Shown here one piece after another: positions 18,741-26,903 of a stretch of DNA of 64,000 nt. The position numbers and the translations under genes were made by a program. The notes beneath the pieces were generated by a model, which saw only the letters and a list, made by a program, of their open reading frames with translations, made no database searches and was not told the origin of the DNA. The DNA is from Nocardioides sp. JQ2195 (GTDB taxonomy: Bacteria; Actinomycetota; Actinomycetes; Propionibacteriales; Nocardioidaceae), in the NCBI RefSeq assembly GCF_012272695.1, contig NZ_CP050902.1, forward strand, positions 620,001-684,000, read 5' to 3'. Each line of letters begins with the position of its first letter. The first letter of the stretch is position 1.

Positions 18741-20546
18741 TCAGACGGCGATGACCTGCAGGCTCGGCCCCTCGCCCGAGGTCAGCCTGCCGTCGCAGAA
18801 TTCTGCCCCTCCGGTGCTCAGGAGCGTGTCACCGGTGACGATCGGGTCGAGCGCGACGGGCTCGCCCGCGGCACGACGCACGCAGACCAGCACGTTGCCG
18901 TCGGCGTGCTCGCGCAGGAAGACCAGTGCGTCGTCGTCGACGTGCGCCCAGCGCAGGCTGCCACGTCGCAGCGCCGGGTGCTGGCGCCGGATCCGCGACA
19001 GCGCGGAGTAGACCGCCAGGGTGTCGGTGTCCCAGTCGTCGCGGCGCTCCCACGGCATGGGGCGGCGGGAGTCCTCGCCGAGCACTCCCTCCAGGCCGAT
19101 CTCGTCGCCGGCGAACACCATCGGCACCCCGGGCAGGGTGAACTGGAGGGCCGCGGCGACCTGGTGTCGCGCGGCCGAGCCGGTCACCGTGCGGATCCGA
19201 GCACTGTCGTGCGAGCCGAGGATGTTCCACGACGACGAGACCGCGCGCCAGCCGTAGCGGGCCAGCCACATCCGCATCGAGGCGACCACCTGCGGCCCGG
19301 TGCGTCGTGCGACCGGAACGGGGGTGCCGAACGAGCGCGCCGGGGTGTCGTCGGCGCGCAACCACTCCCACACGGGCCACGAGAAGCCGGAGTAGTTCAT
19401 GATGCCGTGCCAACCGTCCCCGGGGACGTCGTTCGACCCGTCGTGGTTGTGCTCCCCGAGCACCAGGGCGTCCTCGCGCACCGCGGTCGCCGTACGACGG
19501 ATGGTCCTGGCCACCTCGTGGTTCAGGTCGACCTCGTGCAGGCGCCCCGTCATGTTGGCGACGTCGATGCGCCACCCGTCGAGGTCGTACGGCGCCTGCA
19601 GCCACCGCCCGACGACGGAGTCCGGGCCTTCGGTGAAGGCGGCACGGAGCGCGGGATCGGCGTGGTTGAGCTTGGGCAGCGTGTGGTGCCCCATCCATGT
19701 CGCGTAGCTGCCGTCGGGTCGGAAGTGGTACCACCCGCGGTGGGGGTCCTGGTCGTCGGAGCTGGCGGAGGTGAACCACTCGTGGGTGTCACCGGTGTGG
19801 TTGGCGGTCAGGTCGCCGAGGATCCGCCACCCGCGTGCGTGCACGGCGTCGACCAGGCGCCGGTAGGCCTCGTCGCCACCGAGGAGGGAATCGACCCGGT
19901 CGAACGTCGATGCGTTGTAGCGATGGTTGGACTCCCCAGGGAAGACCGGTGTCGTGTAGACGATGTCGGCGCCGACCTCGGCCACGTGGTCCAGGTGCTC
20001 GGTGATGCCGTCGAGGTCGCCGCCGAAGAGCTGCAGGGGAGTGCGGGGGTCGCTGCCCTCGAAGACCACCACGTCGTCCCAGGCGGCCGGGACAGCCCAG
20101 TGGGGGGTCTCGCGCTCGGCGGTCGCATCCGATCGGGCGAAGCGGTCCGGGAAGACCTGGTAGACGACGCCGTCACGTGACCAGTCCGGGGCAGGCCCGT
20201 GCGAGCTGAGCCTGAAGTCGAAGGCGTCGGGGACGTCGTGGTCGTGCAGTCCCGCCGCGGTGAGCCAGCGCTGGTCGCCGTCCTCGCCGACGAGCAGGAA
20301 GCGGTAGTTCATCACCGGGTTGTGCATCGGCAGCTTCGCCTGCCACCACACGCTATTCTCGTCCCGGACGGCCGCCGCGCGGAGGAAGATCGGCTCGGCA
20401 TCGGTGACGGTTCGCACCCAGACCTCCCGGGTGTCGTCAGCCAGGGCCGTGCTGCACCGGATGTCGACCACGTCGCCCAGCTCGGGGGACTCGTCGGAGA
20501 CATGGATCGGGGAGCCGTCGTGGTGGGGGGAGTGCAACAGGTCCAT
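18741..20546 (-). CDS. Glycoside hydrolase family 13 (cyclomaltodextrinase/neopullulanase-like alpha-amylase)
   Basis: 601 residues. A CBM34-like N-terminal beta domain (about 1-115) precedes the (beta/alpha)8 barrel. Catalytic residues are visible: nucleophile Asp in GWRIDVANM, acid/base Glu in LVLGEHNHDG, stabilising Asp in NILGSHDSAR. DLTANHTGD is conserved region I. No signal peptide, so it is probably intracellular and hydrolyses maltodextrins or cyclodextrins. The ATG at 20546 fits the N-domain; the frame stays open much further upstream, but that part covers soxR and the tRNA. Confidence 0.9.
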   Translation of the reverse strand: MDLLHSPHHDGSPIHVSDESPELGDVVDIRCSTALADDTREVWVRTVTDAEPIFLRAAAVRDENSVWWQAKLPMHNPVMNYRFLLVGEDGDQRWLTAAGLHDHDVPDAFDFRLSSHGPAPDWSRDGVVYQVFPDRFARSDATAERETPHWAVPAAWDDVVVFEGSDPRTPLQLFGGDLDGITEHLDHVAEVGADIVYTTPVFPGESNHRYNASTFDRVDSLLGGDEAYRRLVDAVHARGWRILGDLTANHTGDTHEWFTSASSDDQDPHRGWYHFRPDGSYATWMGHHTLPKLNHADPALRAAFTEGPDSVVGRWLQAPYDLDGWRIDVANMTGRLHEVDLNHEVARTIRRTATAVREDALVLGEHNHDGSNDVPGDGWHGIMNYSGFSWPVWEWLRADDTPARSFGTPVPVARRTGPQVVASMRMWLARYGWRAVSSSWNILGSHDSARIRTVTGSAARHQVAAALQFTLPGVPMVFAGDEIGLEGVLGEDSRRPMPWERRDDWDTDTLAVYSALSRIRRQHPALRRGSLRWAHVDDDALVFLREHADGNVLVCVRRAAGEPVALDPIVTGDTLLSTGGAEFCDGRLTSGEGPSLQVIAV

Positions 20547-20596
20547 GGGCACCAGTGTGGCCTGATCGAGCCGGGTCCGTGCAAGCCGGCCGGGTG

Positions 20597-21052
20597 CTAC
20601 CGCTTGCCGCTCGGCTTCCCGGCCGGCTCGAGGAAGACCGCACCCGGCCCACGCGGCGCCACCTCGTCGTGGGGGTTGTTGAGGGCGCAGTTCCTGAGGC
20701 TCAGGCAGCCGCAGCCGATGCAGCCGTCGAGCTTGTCGCGGAGCCGCTCGATGCGCTCGATCTGCTCGTCGAGCCGAGTGCGCCACAGCCGGCTCAGTCG
20801 CGTCCAGTCGGCCTTGTTCGGGGTGCGGTTCTCCGGGAGCGTGGCGAGGGCCTCGGCGATCTCCTCCAGGCTCAGCCCCACGGTCTGGGCGCTGCGGATG
20901 AAGCCGATCCGGCGCAGGGTGGACTGGTCGTAGCGGCGCTGGTTGCCCGACGTACGCACGGAGTGGACCAGGCCGCGCGACTCGTAGAAGCGGATCGCGG
21001 ACGTCGCGACCCCAGAACGCTCGGACAGGTGACCGATGGTGAGCTGCTTCAT
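20597..21052 (-). CDS. soxR: Redox-sensing transcriptional regulator SoxR (MerR family)
   Basis: 151 residues. N-terminal MerR helix-turn-helix (LTIGHLSERSGVATSAIRFY), dimerisation helix, then the diagnostic [2Fe-2S] motif CIGCGCLSLRNC near 115-126. In actinobacteria SoxR responds to redox-active compounds. I took the ATG at 21052, where MerR proteins begin; upstream codons overlap the tRNA. A near-perfect SoxR box lies 12 bp before the start, so autoregulation is likely. Confidence 0.95.
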   Translation of the reverse strand: MKQLTIGHLSERSGVATSAIRFYESRGLVHSVRTSGNQRRYDQSTLRRIGFIRSAQTVGLSLEEIAEALATLPENRTPNKADWTRLSRLWRTRLDEQIERIERLRDKLDGCIGCGCLSLRNCALNNPHDEVAPRGPGAVFLEPAGKPSGKR

Positions 21053-21064
21053 GGGGACCTCGGA

Positions 21065-21082
21065 CTTCAAGTGACCTTGAGC
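21065..21082 (-). promoter_or_regulatory. SoxR box upstream of soxR
   Basis: CTTCAAGTGACCTTGAGC is an inverted repeat with TCAAG/CTTGA half-sites around a 4-bp centre. It matches the known SoxR operator form (CCTCAAG-n4-CTTGAGG). It lies 12 bp before the soxR ATG and 27 bp after the tRNA 3' end. Confidence 0.8.
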
Positions 21083-21109
21083 TTGTATCACCATGGTGCC
21101 ACGAGGGAG

Positions 21110-21185
21110 TGGAGCCGGAGACAGGAGTCGAACCCGCGACATTCGCTTTACAAGAGCGACGCTCTACCAACTGAGCTACACCGGC
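21110..21185 (-). tRNA. tRNA-Thr (anticodon TGT)
   Basis: A 76-nt cloverleaf including an encoded 3' CCA. D-arm GCTC/GAGC, anticodon stem TCGCT/AGCGA with loop CTTGTAA (anticodon TGT), and T-loop GGTTCGACTCC are all visible. The acceptor stem pairs GCCGGTG with CTCCGGC, which leaves a T-T mismatch at positions 6-67; the other six pairs are canonical. Confidence 0.93.
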
Positions 21186-21202
21186 GTGCATTGAGCGAGC
21201 AA

Positions 21203-21208
21203 AGTCTA
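21203..21208 (-). promoter_or_regulatory. -10 box for tRNA-Thr
   Basis: TAGACT on the minus strand ends 17 bases before the tRNA 5' end, giving a leader of about 10 nt. No clear -35 box. Confidence 0.4.
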
Positions 21209-21250
21209 ACCGCCGATCCGCCGGTTGGCCCATCGTGGTGGCATCCCCTC

Positions 21251-21256
21251 TACGCT
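21251..21256 (+). promoter_or_regulatory. -10 box before the leader ORF of the acetyltransferase
   Basis: TACGCT ends six bases before the ATG at 21263, the spacing expected for a leaderless transcript. Confidence 0.45.
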
Positions 21257-21262
21257 GGGTGC

Positions 21263-21334
21263 ATGGCGAACCCGATCCGCATCCAGGCGCCGGCAGCGGC
21301 GTGCACCGAGACCGACCCGGGAGCAGTCGCATGA
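21263..21334 (+). CDS. Short leaderless leader ORF (23 residues) coupled to acetyltransferase
   Basis: ATG to TGA encodes 23 residues (begins MANPIRIQ, ends PGAVA). The stop overlaps the downstream ATG as ATGA, so ribosomes ending here could re-initiate on the acetyltransferase, which lacks a clear RBS. A TACGCT -10 box directly precedes the ATG. It is too short for composition-based support and could be chance, but the same arrangement recurs at 46916. Confidence 0.35.
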   Translation: MANPIRIQAPAAACTETDPGAVA

Positions 21335-21903
21335 GTGAGGACACCCGCACCATGCGCGAGCGGATGATGGCGGGCGACCCCTACATCGCCGACGATCCCG
21401 AGCTCGCCGAGGCGAGCCAACGGGCGCGTGACCTGATGGCGGCCTACAACGCGACCACGTCTCGCCAGGAGCCGCTGCAGCGCTCGATCCTGGAGCAGAT
21501 GCTCGGCGGCATCGGTGAGGAGACGATCCTTCGCCCGCCTCTGTACGTCGACTACGGCACCCAGATCACCATCGGGGCCCGCACGTTCGCCAACTTCGGC
21601 CTGGTCGCCCTGGACGTCGCCGAGATCAGGATCGGCGACGACGTGCAGATCGGGCCCAACGTCCAGCTGCTCACCCCCACGCACCCGGTCGAGCCCGGTC
21701 CGCGGCGCGAGAAGTGGGAGGCCGCGCAACCCATCACGATCGGCGACAACGTGTGGCTCGGTGGCGGCGCGATCGTCTGTCCCGGTGTCACGATCGGCGA
21801 CAACACCGTGGTGGGCGCGGGTTCGGTCGTGGTCAAGGACCTGCCGGCCAACGTGGTGGCGGTCGGCAACCCGGCCCGCGTGCTCCGCTCGATCGAGGAG
21901 TGA
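21331..21903 (+). CDS. Maltose/galactoside O-acetyltransferase-like protein (hexapeptide repeats)
   Basis: 190 residues. N-terminal Mac domain (MRERMMAGDPYIADDPELAE) and left-handed beta-helix with hexapeptide repeats (ITIGARTFANFGLVALDVAE, then IGDNVWLGGGAIVCPGVTIG). The active-site His lies in LLTPTHPVEPGPR. It would transfer acetyl from acetyl-CoA to a sugar hydroxyl. Start is the ATG overlapping the leader-ORF stop. Confidence 0.9.
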   Translation: MSEDTRTMRERMMAGDPYIADDPELAEASQRARDLMAAYNATTSRQEPLQRSILEQMLGGIGEETILRPPLYVDYGTQITIGARTFANFGLVALDVAEIRIGDDVQIGPNVQLLTPTHPVEPGPRREKWEAAQPITIGDNVWLGGGAIVCPGVTIGDNTVVGAGSVVVKDLPANVVAVGNPARVLRSIEE

Positions 21904-21982
21904 GCGCGGAGCTCGCCGGGCGTCGCCGGTGAGTCCCCTGACCCCAGGGCTGAGGCACGATCTCGGATCCGCAGCCGATGCC

Positions 21983-22005
21983 GTGGTGGCCCCGGTCGCC
22001 ACCAC
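21983..22005. terminator. Hairpin between convergent genes
   Basis: Perfect 8-bp stem GTGGTGGC/GCCACCAC with a 7-base loop in the 161-bp gap between the acetyltransferase stop and the lipoprotein stop. No T-run, so it may be a rho-independent-like or stabilising hairpin. Confidence 0.45.
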
Positions 22006-22064
22006 CAGGAGCTGGTCGCTCTCACTGGCCGCGATCCGCGCTGGGCGGGGTGAGCCGGCGGTGG

Positions 22065-22616
22065 TCAGCTGAACGCGTCGAGGGTGTCCTGCGAGGACCG
22101 CTCCGCGCCGTCGGCGAAGGACATCACGTCGGAGTCGTCGCCCGCGTATGAGGCGGCCGTGTCCCGGGTGGACTCCAGCGCCGCGCGGAACAACGCCGTG
22201 AAGTCGCCGGCGAAGTCGACGGAGTCGGCGAGCGCGTGGATCTCGTCCTGCGTGGGAGCCCCCACGAGCTCCGGGGCATCGACCTCGATGCCGTGGTCGA
22301 TGCCGTGGTCGCGCACGGTCACCGGGACCTCCTCGCCCCACTCCTCGAGCAGGTCGGCAGCAGTCTCGATGCGTGCGGACGCATTGGTGCGGGCCAGCTC
22401 GACCGCTCCGCCGACCCGGGCCGGGACCGGCTTCCCGAGCCCCGCGTCGAACAGGCTCAGCAGCGCGGCGTCACGGTGGATCATCTGCGTGACCAACTCC
22501 ACCCGGTCGGTGATCCTGGCTCCACCGTCGTCGCCCTCGGCGGAGTCCGTCGAGTCGGACGAACAGCCCGAGACCAGCAGGCCGAGCAGGAGGACCAGGA
22601 CCACGGAGAGCTTCAT
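22065..22616 (-). CDS. Putative lipoprotein, function unknown
   Basis: 183 residues. An N-terminal signal with lipobox LLVSGC (Cys 18) predicts lipid anchoring outside the membrane. The rest is acidic and helical, with conserved-looking MIHRDAALLSLFD. It resembles DUF305/ferritin-like helical proteins only weakly. The ATG overlaps the pdxY stop by four bases, so it is co-translated with pyridoxal kinase; the biological link is unclear. Confidence 0.75.
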   Translation of the reverse strand: MKLSVVLVLLLGLLVSGCSSDSTDSAEGDDGGARITDRVELVTQMIHRDAALLSLFDAGLGKPVPARVGGAVELARTNASARIETAADLLEEWGEEVPVTVRDHGIDHGIEVDAPELVGAPTQDEIHALADSVDFAGDFTALFRAALESTRDTAASYAGDDSDVMSFADGAERSSQDTLDAFS

Positions 22617-23464
22617 CGGACCTGACGAACCTCGAAGTCGGACGTGGCGCGAGCCACGGCATCCTGGCCTGCCACGATCTGCAGCTCGCGCTCGCCGGAG
22701 TCGATCGTGGTCCGGAGGACGCCGAGCACGGCGGTCGCCGTCGCCCCCAGGGCGAAGGCGGGGTCCTTCGTCGTCCGGAGGTGGGCGGTGAAGAGCGCGG
22801 CGGTGAGGTCGCCGGAACCGTTGGACTTGATCGGGAGTCGCGGGGTCTGCACGAGCCAGGCGCCGTCGTCGGTGACCGCGAGCATCTCGATCGTGTCCTC
22901 AGCTGCGGACGGTTGCTCGACGCTGGTCACCAGCACGGTCGAGGGGCCCATGGCGCGGGCCAGGTCGGCCGACGCAAGGGTCTCCTCGAGGGTGGCCGGC
23001 GTGGTGTCGGTGAGGAAGCCGAGCTCGAACTGGTTCGGCGTGATGAGGTCGGCGGCCGGCACCACGCGGTCGCGCAGCAGCGGCGGGATCGCAGGGTTGA
23101 CGAAGCAGCCGCTCCTGGCGTTGCCCATCACCGGGTCGCAGGTGTAGGTCGCGGCCGGGTTGGCCTGCTTCACCCGGGCCACCGCGTCCAGGATCACGTC
23201 GCCGATCTCCTCGCCGCCCTGGTAGCCCGAGAGCACCACGTCGACCTGGTCGAGGACCCCGCGCTCCTCGATGCCGGTGATCACCTCGCGCACGTCGTCG
23301 GCGGCCAGCAGCGGACCGCGCCACGCGCCGTACCCGGTGTGGTTGGAGAAGTGCACCGTGAACACGGGCCAGACCTCGTGACCGAGACGCTGGAGCGGGA
23401 AGACGGCGGCCGAGTTGCCGACGTGGCCGTAGGCGACCGAGGACTGGATCGAGAGAACCTTCAC
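22613..23464 (-). CDS. pdxY: Pyridoxal kinase (PdxY/PdxK type)
   Basis: 283 residues of the ribokinase-like fold, phosphorylating pyridoxal for the PLP salvage path. N-terminal ILSIQSSVAYGHVGNSAA-type motif (here LSIQSSVAYGHVGNSAA), HFSNHTGYG and C-terminal catalytic loop SNGSGDLTAALF with its Asp. Length is typical. GTG start at 23464. Confidence 0.93.
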   Translation of the reverse strand: MKVLSIQSSVAYGHVGNSAAVFPLQRLGHEVWPVFTVHFSNHTGYGAWRGPLLAADDVREVITGIEERGVLDQVDVVLSGYQGGEEIGDVILDAVARVKQANPAATYTCDPVMGNARSGCFVNPAIPPLLRDRVVPAADLITPNQFELGFLTDTTPATLEETLASADLARAMGPSTVLVTSVEQPSAAEDTIEMLAVTDDGAWLVQTPRLPIKSNGSGDLTAALFTAHLRTTKDPAFALGATATAVLGVLRTTIDSGERELQIVAGQDAVARATSDFEVRQVR

Positions 23465-23555
23465 CGAGTCATCTTCTCACCGTCGGCGACCACGTCCACC
23501 CCGACGCACGCCGGGTCGCGGACACTCGACGTACTGAAGGTATGGAATCCCAAAC

Positions 23556-23569
23556 TAGAACTTGTTACA
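23556..23569 (+). promoter_or_regulatory. KstR-type operator before the GMC oxidoreductase
   Basis: TAGAACTTGTTACA fits every fixed position of the KstR operator TNNAACNNGTTNNA. It lies 49 bp before the GMC start in the 154-bp gap divergent from pdxY. KstR is the TetR repressor of steroid catabolism in actinobacteria; no kstR gene is in the window. A chance match to eight fixed bases is possible. Confidence 0.5.
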
Positions 23570-23618
23570 GTCAGTTCCGTGTGGGCCGCGCCACACCGGG
23601 AGCAGATGAGGTAGCAGC

Positions 23619-25247
23619 ATGGGCAAGAAGCCGTTCTCCAACGAAGCCGACTACGTGGTGGTGGGCGCAGGATCCGCCGGATGCGCTGTCGCGGGGCGCC
23701 TCGCCGAGGCCGGCAGCAGCGTGATCCTGATCGAGGCCGGTGGCCCCGACAAGTCGATCATGTTCAAGCGTCCCGGCATGATCACGATGATCCACAGCGA
23801 GCCGAAGCTGAAGCAGAAGTTCGACTGGGGCTACTACAACGCCCCCGCGGCGCACGTCGGCGGACGCAAGATCCCGGCGACCCGTGGTCGGGTGATGGGT
23901 GGCTCCGGCTCGGTCAACGGGATGATCTTCGTGCGCGGCAACAAGGCCAACTTCGACTCGTGGGAGGCCGAGGGCAACAAGGGCTGGGGCTACGACGACG
24001 TCCTGGCGTCCTACAAGCGCATGGAGGACTGGCAGGGGCCGGCCAGCGAGTTCCGCGGCACGGGTGGGCCGGTCAAGGTCCTCGAGAACCCGCACATCTG
24101 CGACGCGGCGAAGACCTTCATCGAGGCCGGCGCCTCCGCCCTCGACATCCCGGTCAACGCCGACTACAACGGCGAGGCCCAGGAGGGCATGCACGTCATC
24201 CAGGAGAACACCAGCGACGGGATCCGGTTCTCCTCCTCGCGTGGCTACCTCACCGAGCGTGACCTGCCGACCCTGGAGGTCCAGCAGCGTGGCACGGTCA
24301 CCCGGGTCGTCATCGAGAACGGCCGCGCGACCGGCGTCGAGGTGCGCGACGAGAAGGGCCAGCTGCGACTGGTCAAGGCCGGTCGTGAGGTCATCCTCTC
24401 CGCTGGCGCCTTCGGCTCGCCGCAGATCCTGATGCTCTCCGGCGTCGGCCCGGCCGCCCACCTGGCCGAGCACGGCATCGAGGTCCGCGAGGACCTCCCG
24501 GTCGGCGACAACCTGCACGACCACATGTTCATGCCGATGACGTACGCCGTCGACAACTCGCCGCACAAGAGCTCGCCGGCCTACTTCGGCACCAGCATCC
24601 TCCGAGACCGGATCAAGCCCGGCCGCACGTTCATGGCGCACTCGGTCTTCGAGGCGGGCGGCTTCGCGCACACCTCGCTCTCCGACGGTGGCGCCCCCGA
24701 CCTGCAGCTCTTCGCGATCCCGTGGTCCTACCCGCCCTTCCAGGACGAGCCGGTCAGGCTGAGCCCCGACAAGCGCAACTCGCTGTCGGTCTTCTCCACG
24801 CTGGTGCAGCCGAAGTCGCGCGGCACCCTGCGCCTGGCCAGTGCCGACCCGTTGGCGGCCCCGATCATCGACCCGAACTTCCTGGCCGAGCCCGACGACG
24901 CCAAGGTGATCCTCGAGGGCGTCGAGATGATCCGCACGATCATGGCGGACAACGCGATCGCCCGGCACGTGCAGGAGGAGTACGAACCGGGCCCTGCGTG
25001 CACCGGCGACAAGCTGCGCGAGGAGCTGCTGCGCCGGGTCACCACGGTCTACCACCCGGTCGGCTCGTGCCGGATGGGTGTCGACGAGCGGGCCGTGGTC
25101 GGGTCCGACCTCAAGGTCCGCGGCGTCGACGGCCTCCGGGTCGCCGACGCCTCGATCATGCCGACCATCATCAGCGGCAACACCAACGCGCCGTCGATGA
25201 TGATCGGTGACAAGGCGGCCGGGATCATCCTCGGCCTCGACGTCTGA
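23619..25247 (+). CDS. GMC-family FAD-dependent oxidoreductase (choline/alcohol dehydrogenase type)
   Basis: 542 residues. FAD motif YVVVGAGSAGCAVAGRL at 12-28, GMC signatures GRVMGGSGSVNGMIFVRGN (near 90) and SAGAFGSPQILMLSGVGP (near 265), and C-terminal active-site HPVGSCRMG and SGNTNAPSMMIGDKAA. It oxidises an alcohol to an aldehyde; the adjacent aldehyde dehydrogenase could complete oxidation to the acid. Substrate not determinable. GAGGT precedes the ATG by six bases. Confidence 0.92.
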   Translation: MGKKPFSNEADYVVVGAGSAGCAVAGRLAEAGSSVILIEAGGPDKSIMFKRPGMITMIHSEPKLKQKFDWGYYNAPAAHVGGRKIPATRGRVMGGSGSVNGMIFVRGNKANFDSWEAEGNKGWGYDDVLASYKRMEDWQGPASEFRGTGGPVKVLENPHICDAAKTFIEAGASALDIPVNADYNGEAQEGMHVIQENTSDGIRFSSSRGYLTERDLPTLEVQQRGTVTRVVIENGRATGVEVRDEKGQLRLVKAGREVILSAGAFGSPQILMLSGVGPAAHLAEHGIEVREDLPVGDNLHDHMFMPMTYAVDNSPHKSSPAYFGTSILRDRIKPGRTFMAHSVFEAGGFAHTSLSDGGAPDLQLFAIPWSYPPFQDEPVRLSPDKRNSLSVFSTLVQPKSRGTLRLASADPLAAPIIDPNFLAEPDDAKVILEGVEMIRTIMADNAIARHVQEEYEPGPACTGDKLREELLRRVTTVYHPVGSCRMGVDERAVVGSDLKVRGVDGLRVADASIMPTIISGNTNAPSMMIGDKAAGIILGLDV

Positions 25248-25261
25248 GCAGCGGAGGAACC

Positions 25262-26821
25262 ATGAGCATCCAGCGTCCCGCATCGGTCACCGACGACTTC
25301 CTCGACCGGCTCGTCTCCCGCGTCCCGTCCACCGCCGGCGGCACGTGGAAGCTCACCGAGGTCTACACCGGTGACGTGCTCGTCGAGCTCCCGCAGTCGA
25401 CCCCGGCCGACATCGAGTCCGCCTTCGCCGCCTCGCGGGCCGCGCAGGCCGAGTGGTCGCAGTGGCCGTTGAAGAAGCGGCTGAAGGTCTTCCGCACGTT
25501 CCACAAGCTGGTCCTCGACCACAACGAGACCATCGTCGACCTGATCCAGGTCGAGAGCGGCAAGGCCCGCCGGATGGCCTTCGAGGAGACCCTCGACATC
25601 CCGATGGTGGCCGGCTACTACATCAAGCGGGCCGCGAAGATCCTGGCGCCGAAGAAGCACGCCGGGCCGGTCCCGGTGGTCTCCTCCTCGCTGGAGGTGC
25701 GCCAGCCCAAGGGCGTCGTCGGCATCATCGCGCCGTGGAACTTCCCGTTCGCGACCGGCATCTCCGACGCCATCCCGGCGCTCATCGCCGGCAACGGGGT
25801 CGTGGTCAAGCCCGACAACAAGACCGCGCTCTCGCCGCTGTACGGCGTGGAGCTGCTCGAGAAGGCCGGGCTCCCGAAGGGGCTGTTCCAGGTGGTCTGC
25901 GGTGAGGGTCCCGACGTCGGGCCGACACTGATCGACAACGCCAACTACGTGATGTTCACCGGCTCGACGGCCACCGGCCGGGTGATCGGCGAACGCGCCG
26001 GCCGCAACCTGATCGGTGCCTGCCTCGAGCTCGGCGGCAAGAACCCGATGGTCGTGCTGCCCGACGCCAACCTCGACGAGACCGTGAAGGCGGCGCTGTT
26101 CGGGGCCTTCGGCAACACCGGCCAGATCTGCATGCACATCGAGCGGATGTACATCCACGACTCGATCTACGACGACTTCAAGTCACGCTTCGTCGAGGCG
26201 ACGAAGGACCTCCAGGTCGGGGCGGCGTACGACTTCGAGCCGGAGGTGGGCTCCTTGGTCTCGGTCGACCAGAAGAACCGGGTCGCCTCCCACGTCGCGG
26301 ACGCGGTGGCCAAGGGGGCGACAGTGCTCGTCGGCGGTCGCGAGCTGCCCGAGGTCGGCCCGGCGTTCTTCGCGCCCACGATCCTCGAGGGCGTCACCAA
26401 GGACATGCTGGCCGGCGTCGGCGAGACGTTCGGTCCGGTGGTGGCGCTGCACCGCTACTCGACCGAGGACGAGGCGATCGCGCTGGCCAACGACACCGAC
26501 TACGGGCTGAACGCCTCGGTGTGGGGAGGCGACATCGACAACGCGATCCGCGTCGGACGACGGATCCACTCGGGCAACGTCAACATCAACGACATCCTGG
26601 CCACGGCCTACGCCTCGAAGGGTTCGCCCTCCGGCGGCGTCAAGCAGTCCGGCGTCGGCGCGCGCCACGGCGACCAGGGGATGTTGAAGTACACCGACTG
26701 CCAGAACGTCGGCATCCTGCGCAAGCAGGTGATGGGCGCCCCCGAGGGCGTCCCGTTCGCGGAGAACGTCAAGCAGCAGATCCTCGGCCTGCGCGTGATG
26801 CGCAAGCTCAACATCCGCTGA
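25262..26821 (+). CDS. Aldehyde dehydrogenase, succinic semialdehyde dehydrogenase (GabD2)-like
   Basis: 519 residues. NAD(P)-dependent aldehyde oxidation: IIAPWNFPFATGISDAIPAL, cofactor loop FTGSTATGRVIGERAG, general-base Glu in CLELGGKNPM and catalytic Cys in GNTGQICMHIERMYI. Closest recall is mycobacterial GabD2. GGAGGA immediately upstream gives good translation. It is 14 bp behind the GMC gene and clearly in its operon. A 22-bp tandem repeat begins at the base after its stop. Confidence 0.92.
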   Translation: MSIQRPASVTDDFLDRLVSRVPSTAGGTWKLTEVYTGDVLVELPQSTPADIESAFAASRAAQAEWSQWPLKKRLKVFRTFHKLVLDHNETIVDLIQVESGKARRMAFEETLDIPMVAGYYIKRAAKILAPKKHAGPVPVVSSSLEVRQPKGVVGIIAPWNFPFATGISDAIPALIAGNGVVVKPDNKTALSPLYGVELLEKAGLPKGLFQVVCGEGPDVGPTLIDNANYVMFTGSTATGRVIGERAGRNLIGACLELGGKNPMVVLPDANLDETVKAALFGAFGNTGQICMHIERMYIHDSIYDDFKSRFVEATKDLQVGAAYDFEPEVGSLVSVDQKNRVASHVADAVAKGATVLVGGRELPEVGPAFFAPTILEGVTKDMLAGVGETFGPVVALHRYSTEDEAIALANDTDYGLNASVWGGDIDNAIRVGRRIHSGNVNINDILATAYASKGSPSGGVKQSGVGARHGDQGMLKYTDCQNVGILRKQVMGAPEGVPFAENVKQQILGLRVMRKLNIR

Positions 26822-26865
26822 CGCGAACGGTGGATTCTTGCTGCGCGAACGGGCAACTCTTGCTC
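26822..26865 (+). repeat. 22-bp tandem repeat array A (2 units)
   Basis: Two 22-bp units of the CGCGAACGG(GCA)...TTGCT family, beginning at the first base after the aldehyde dehydrogenase stop. The first unit has GTGGATTC in its middle; the second is canonical (CGCGAACGGGCA, core ACTC, TTGCTC). A decayed stretch resembling the opposite orientation follows near 26871-26890. Confidence 0.85.
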
Positions 26866-26903
26866 GACCTGACTGCCCGCTCACTCGTTCCGTGCGACCG
26901 GGG

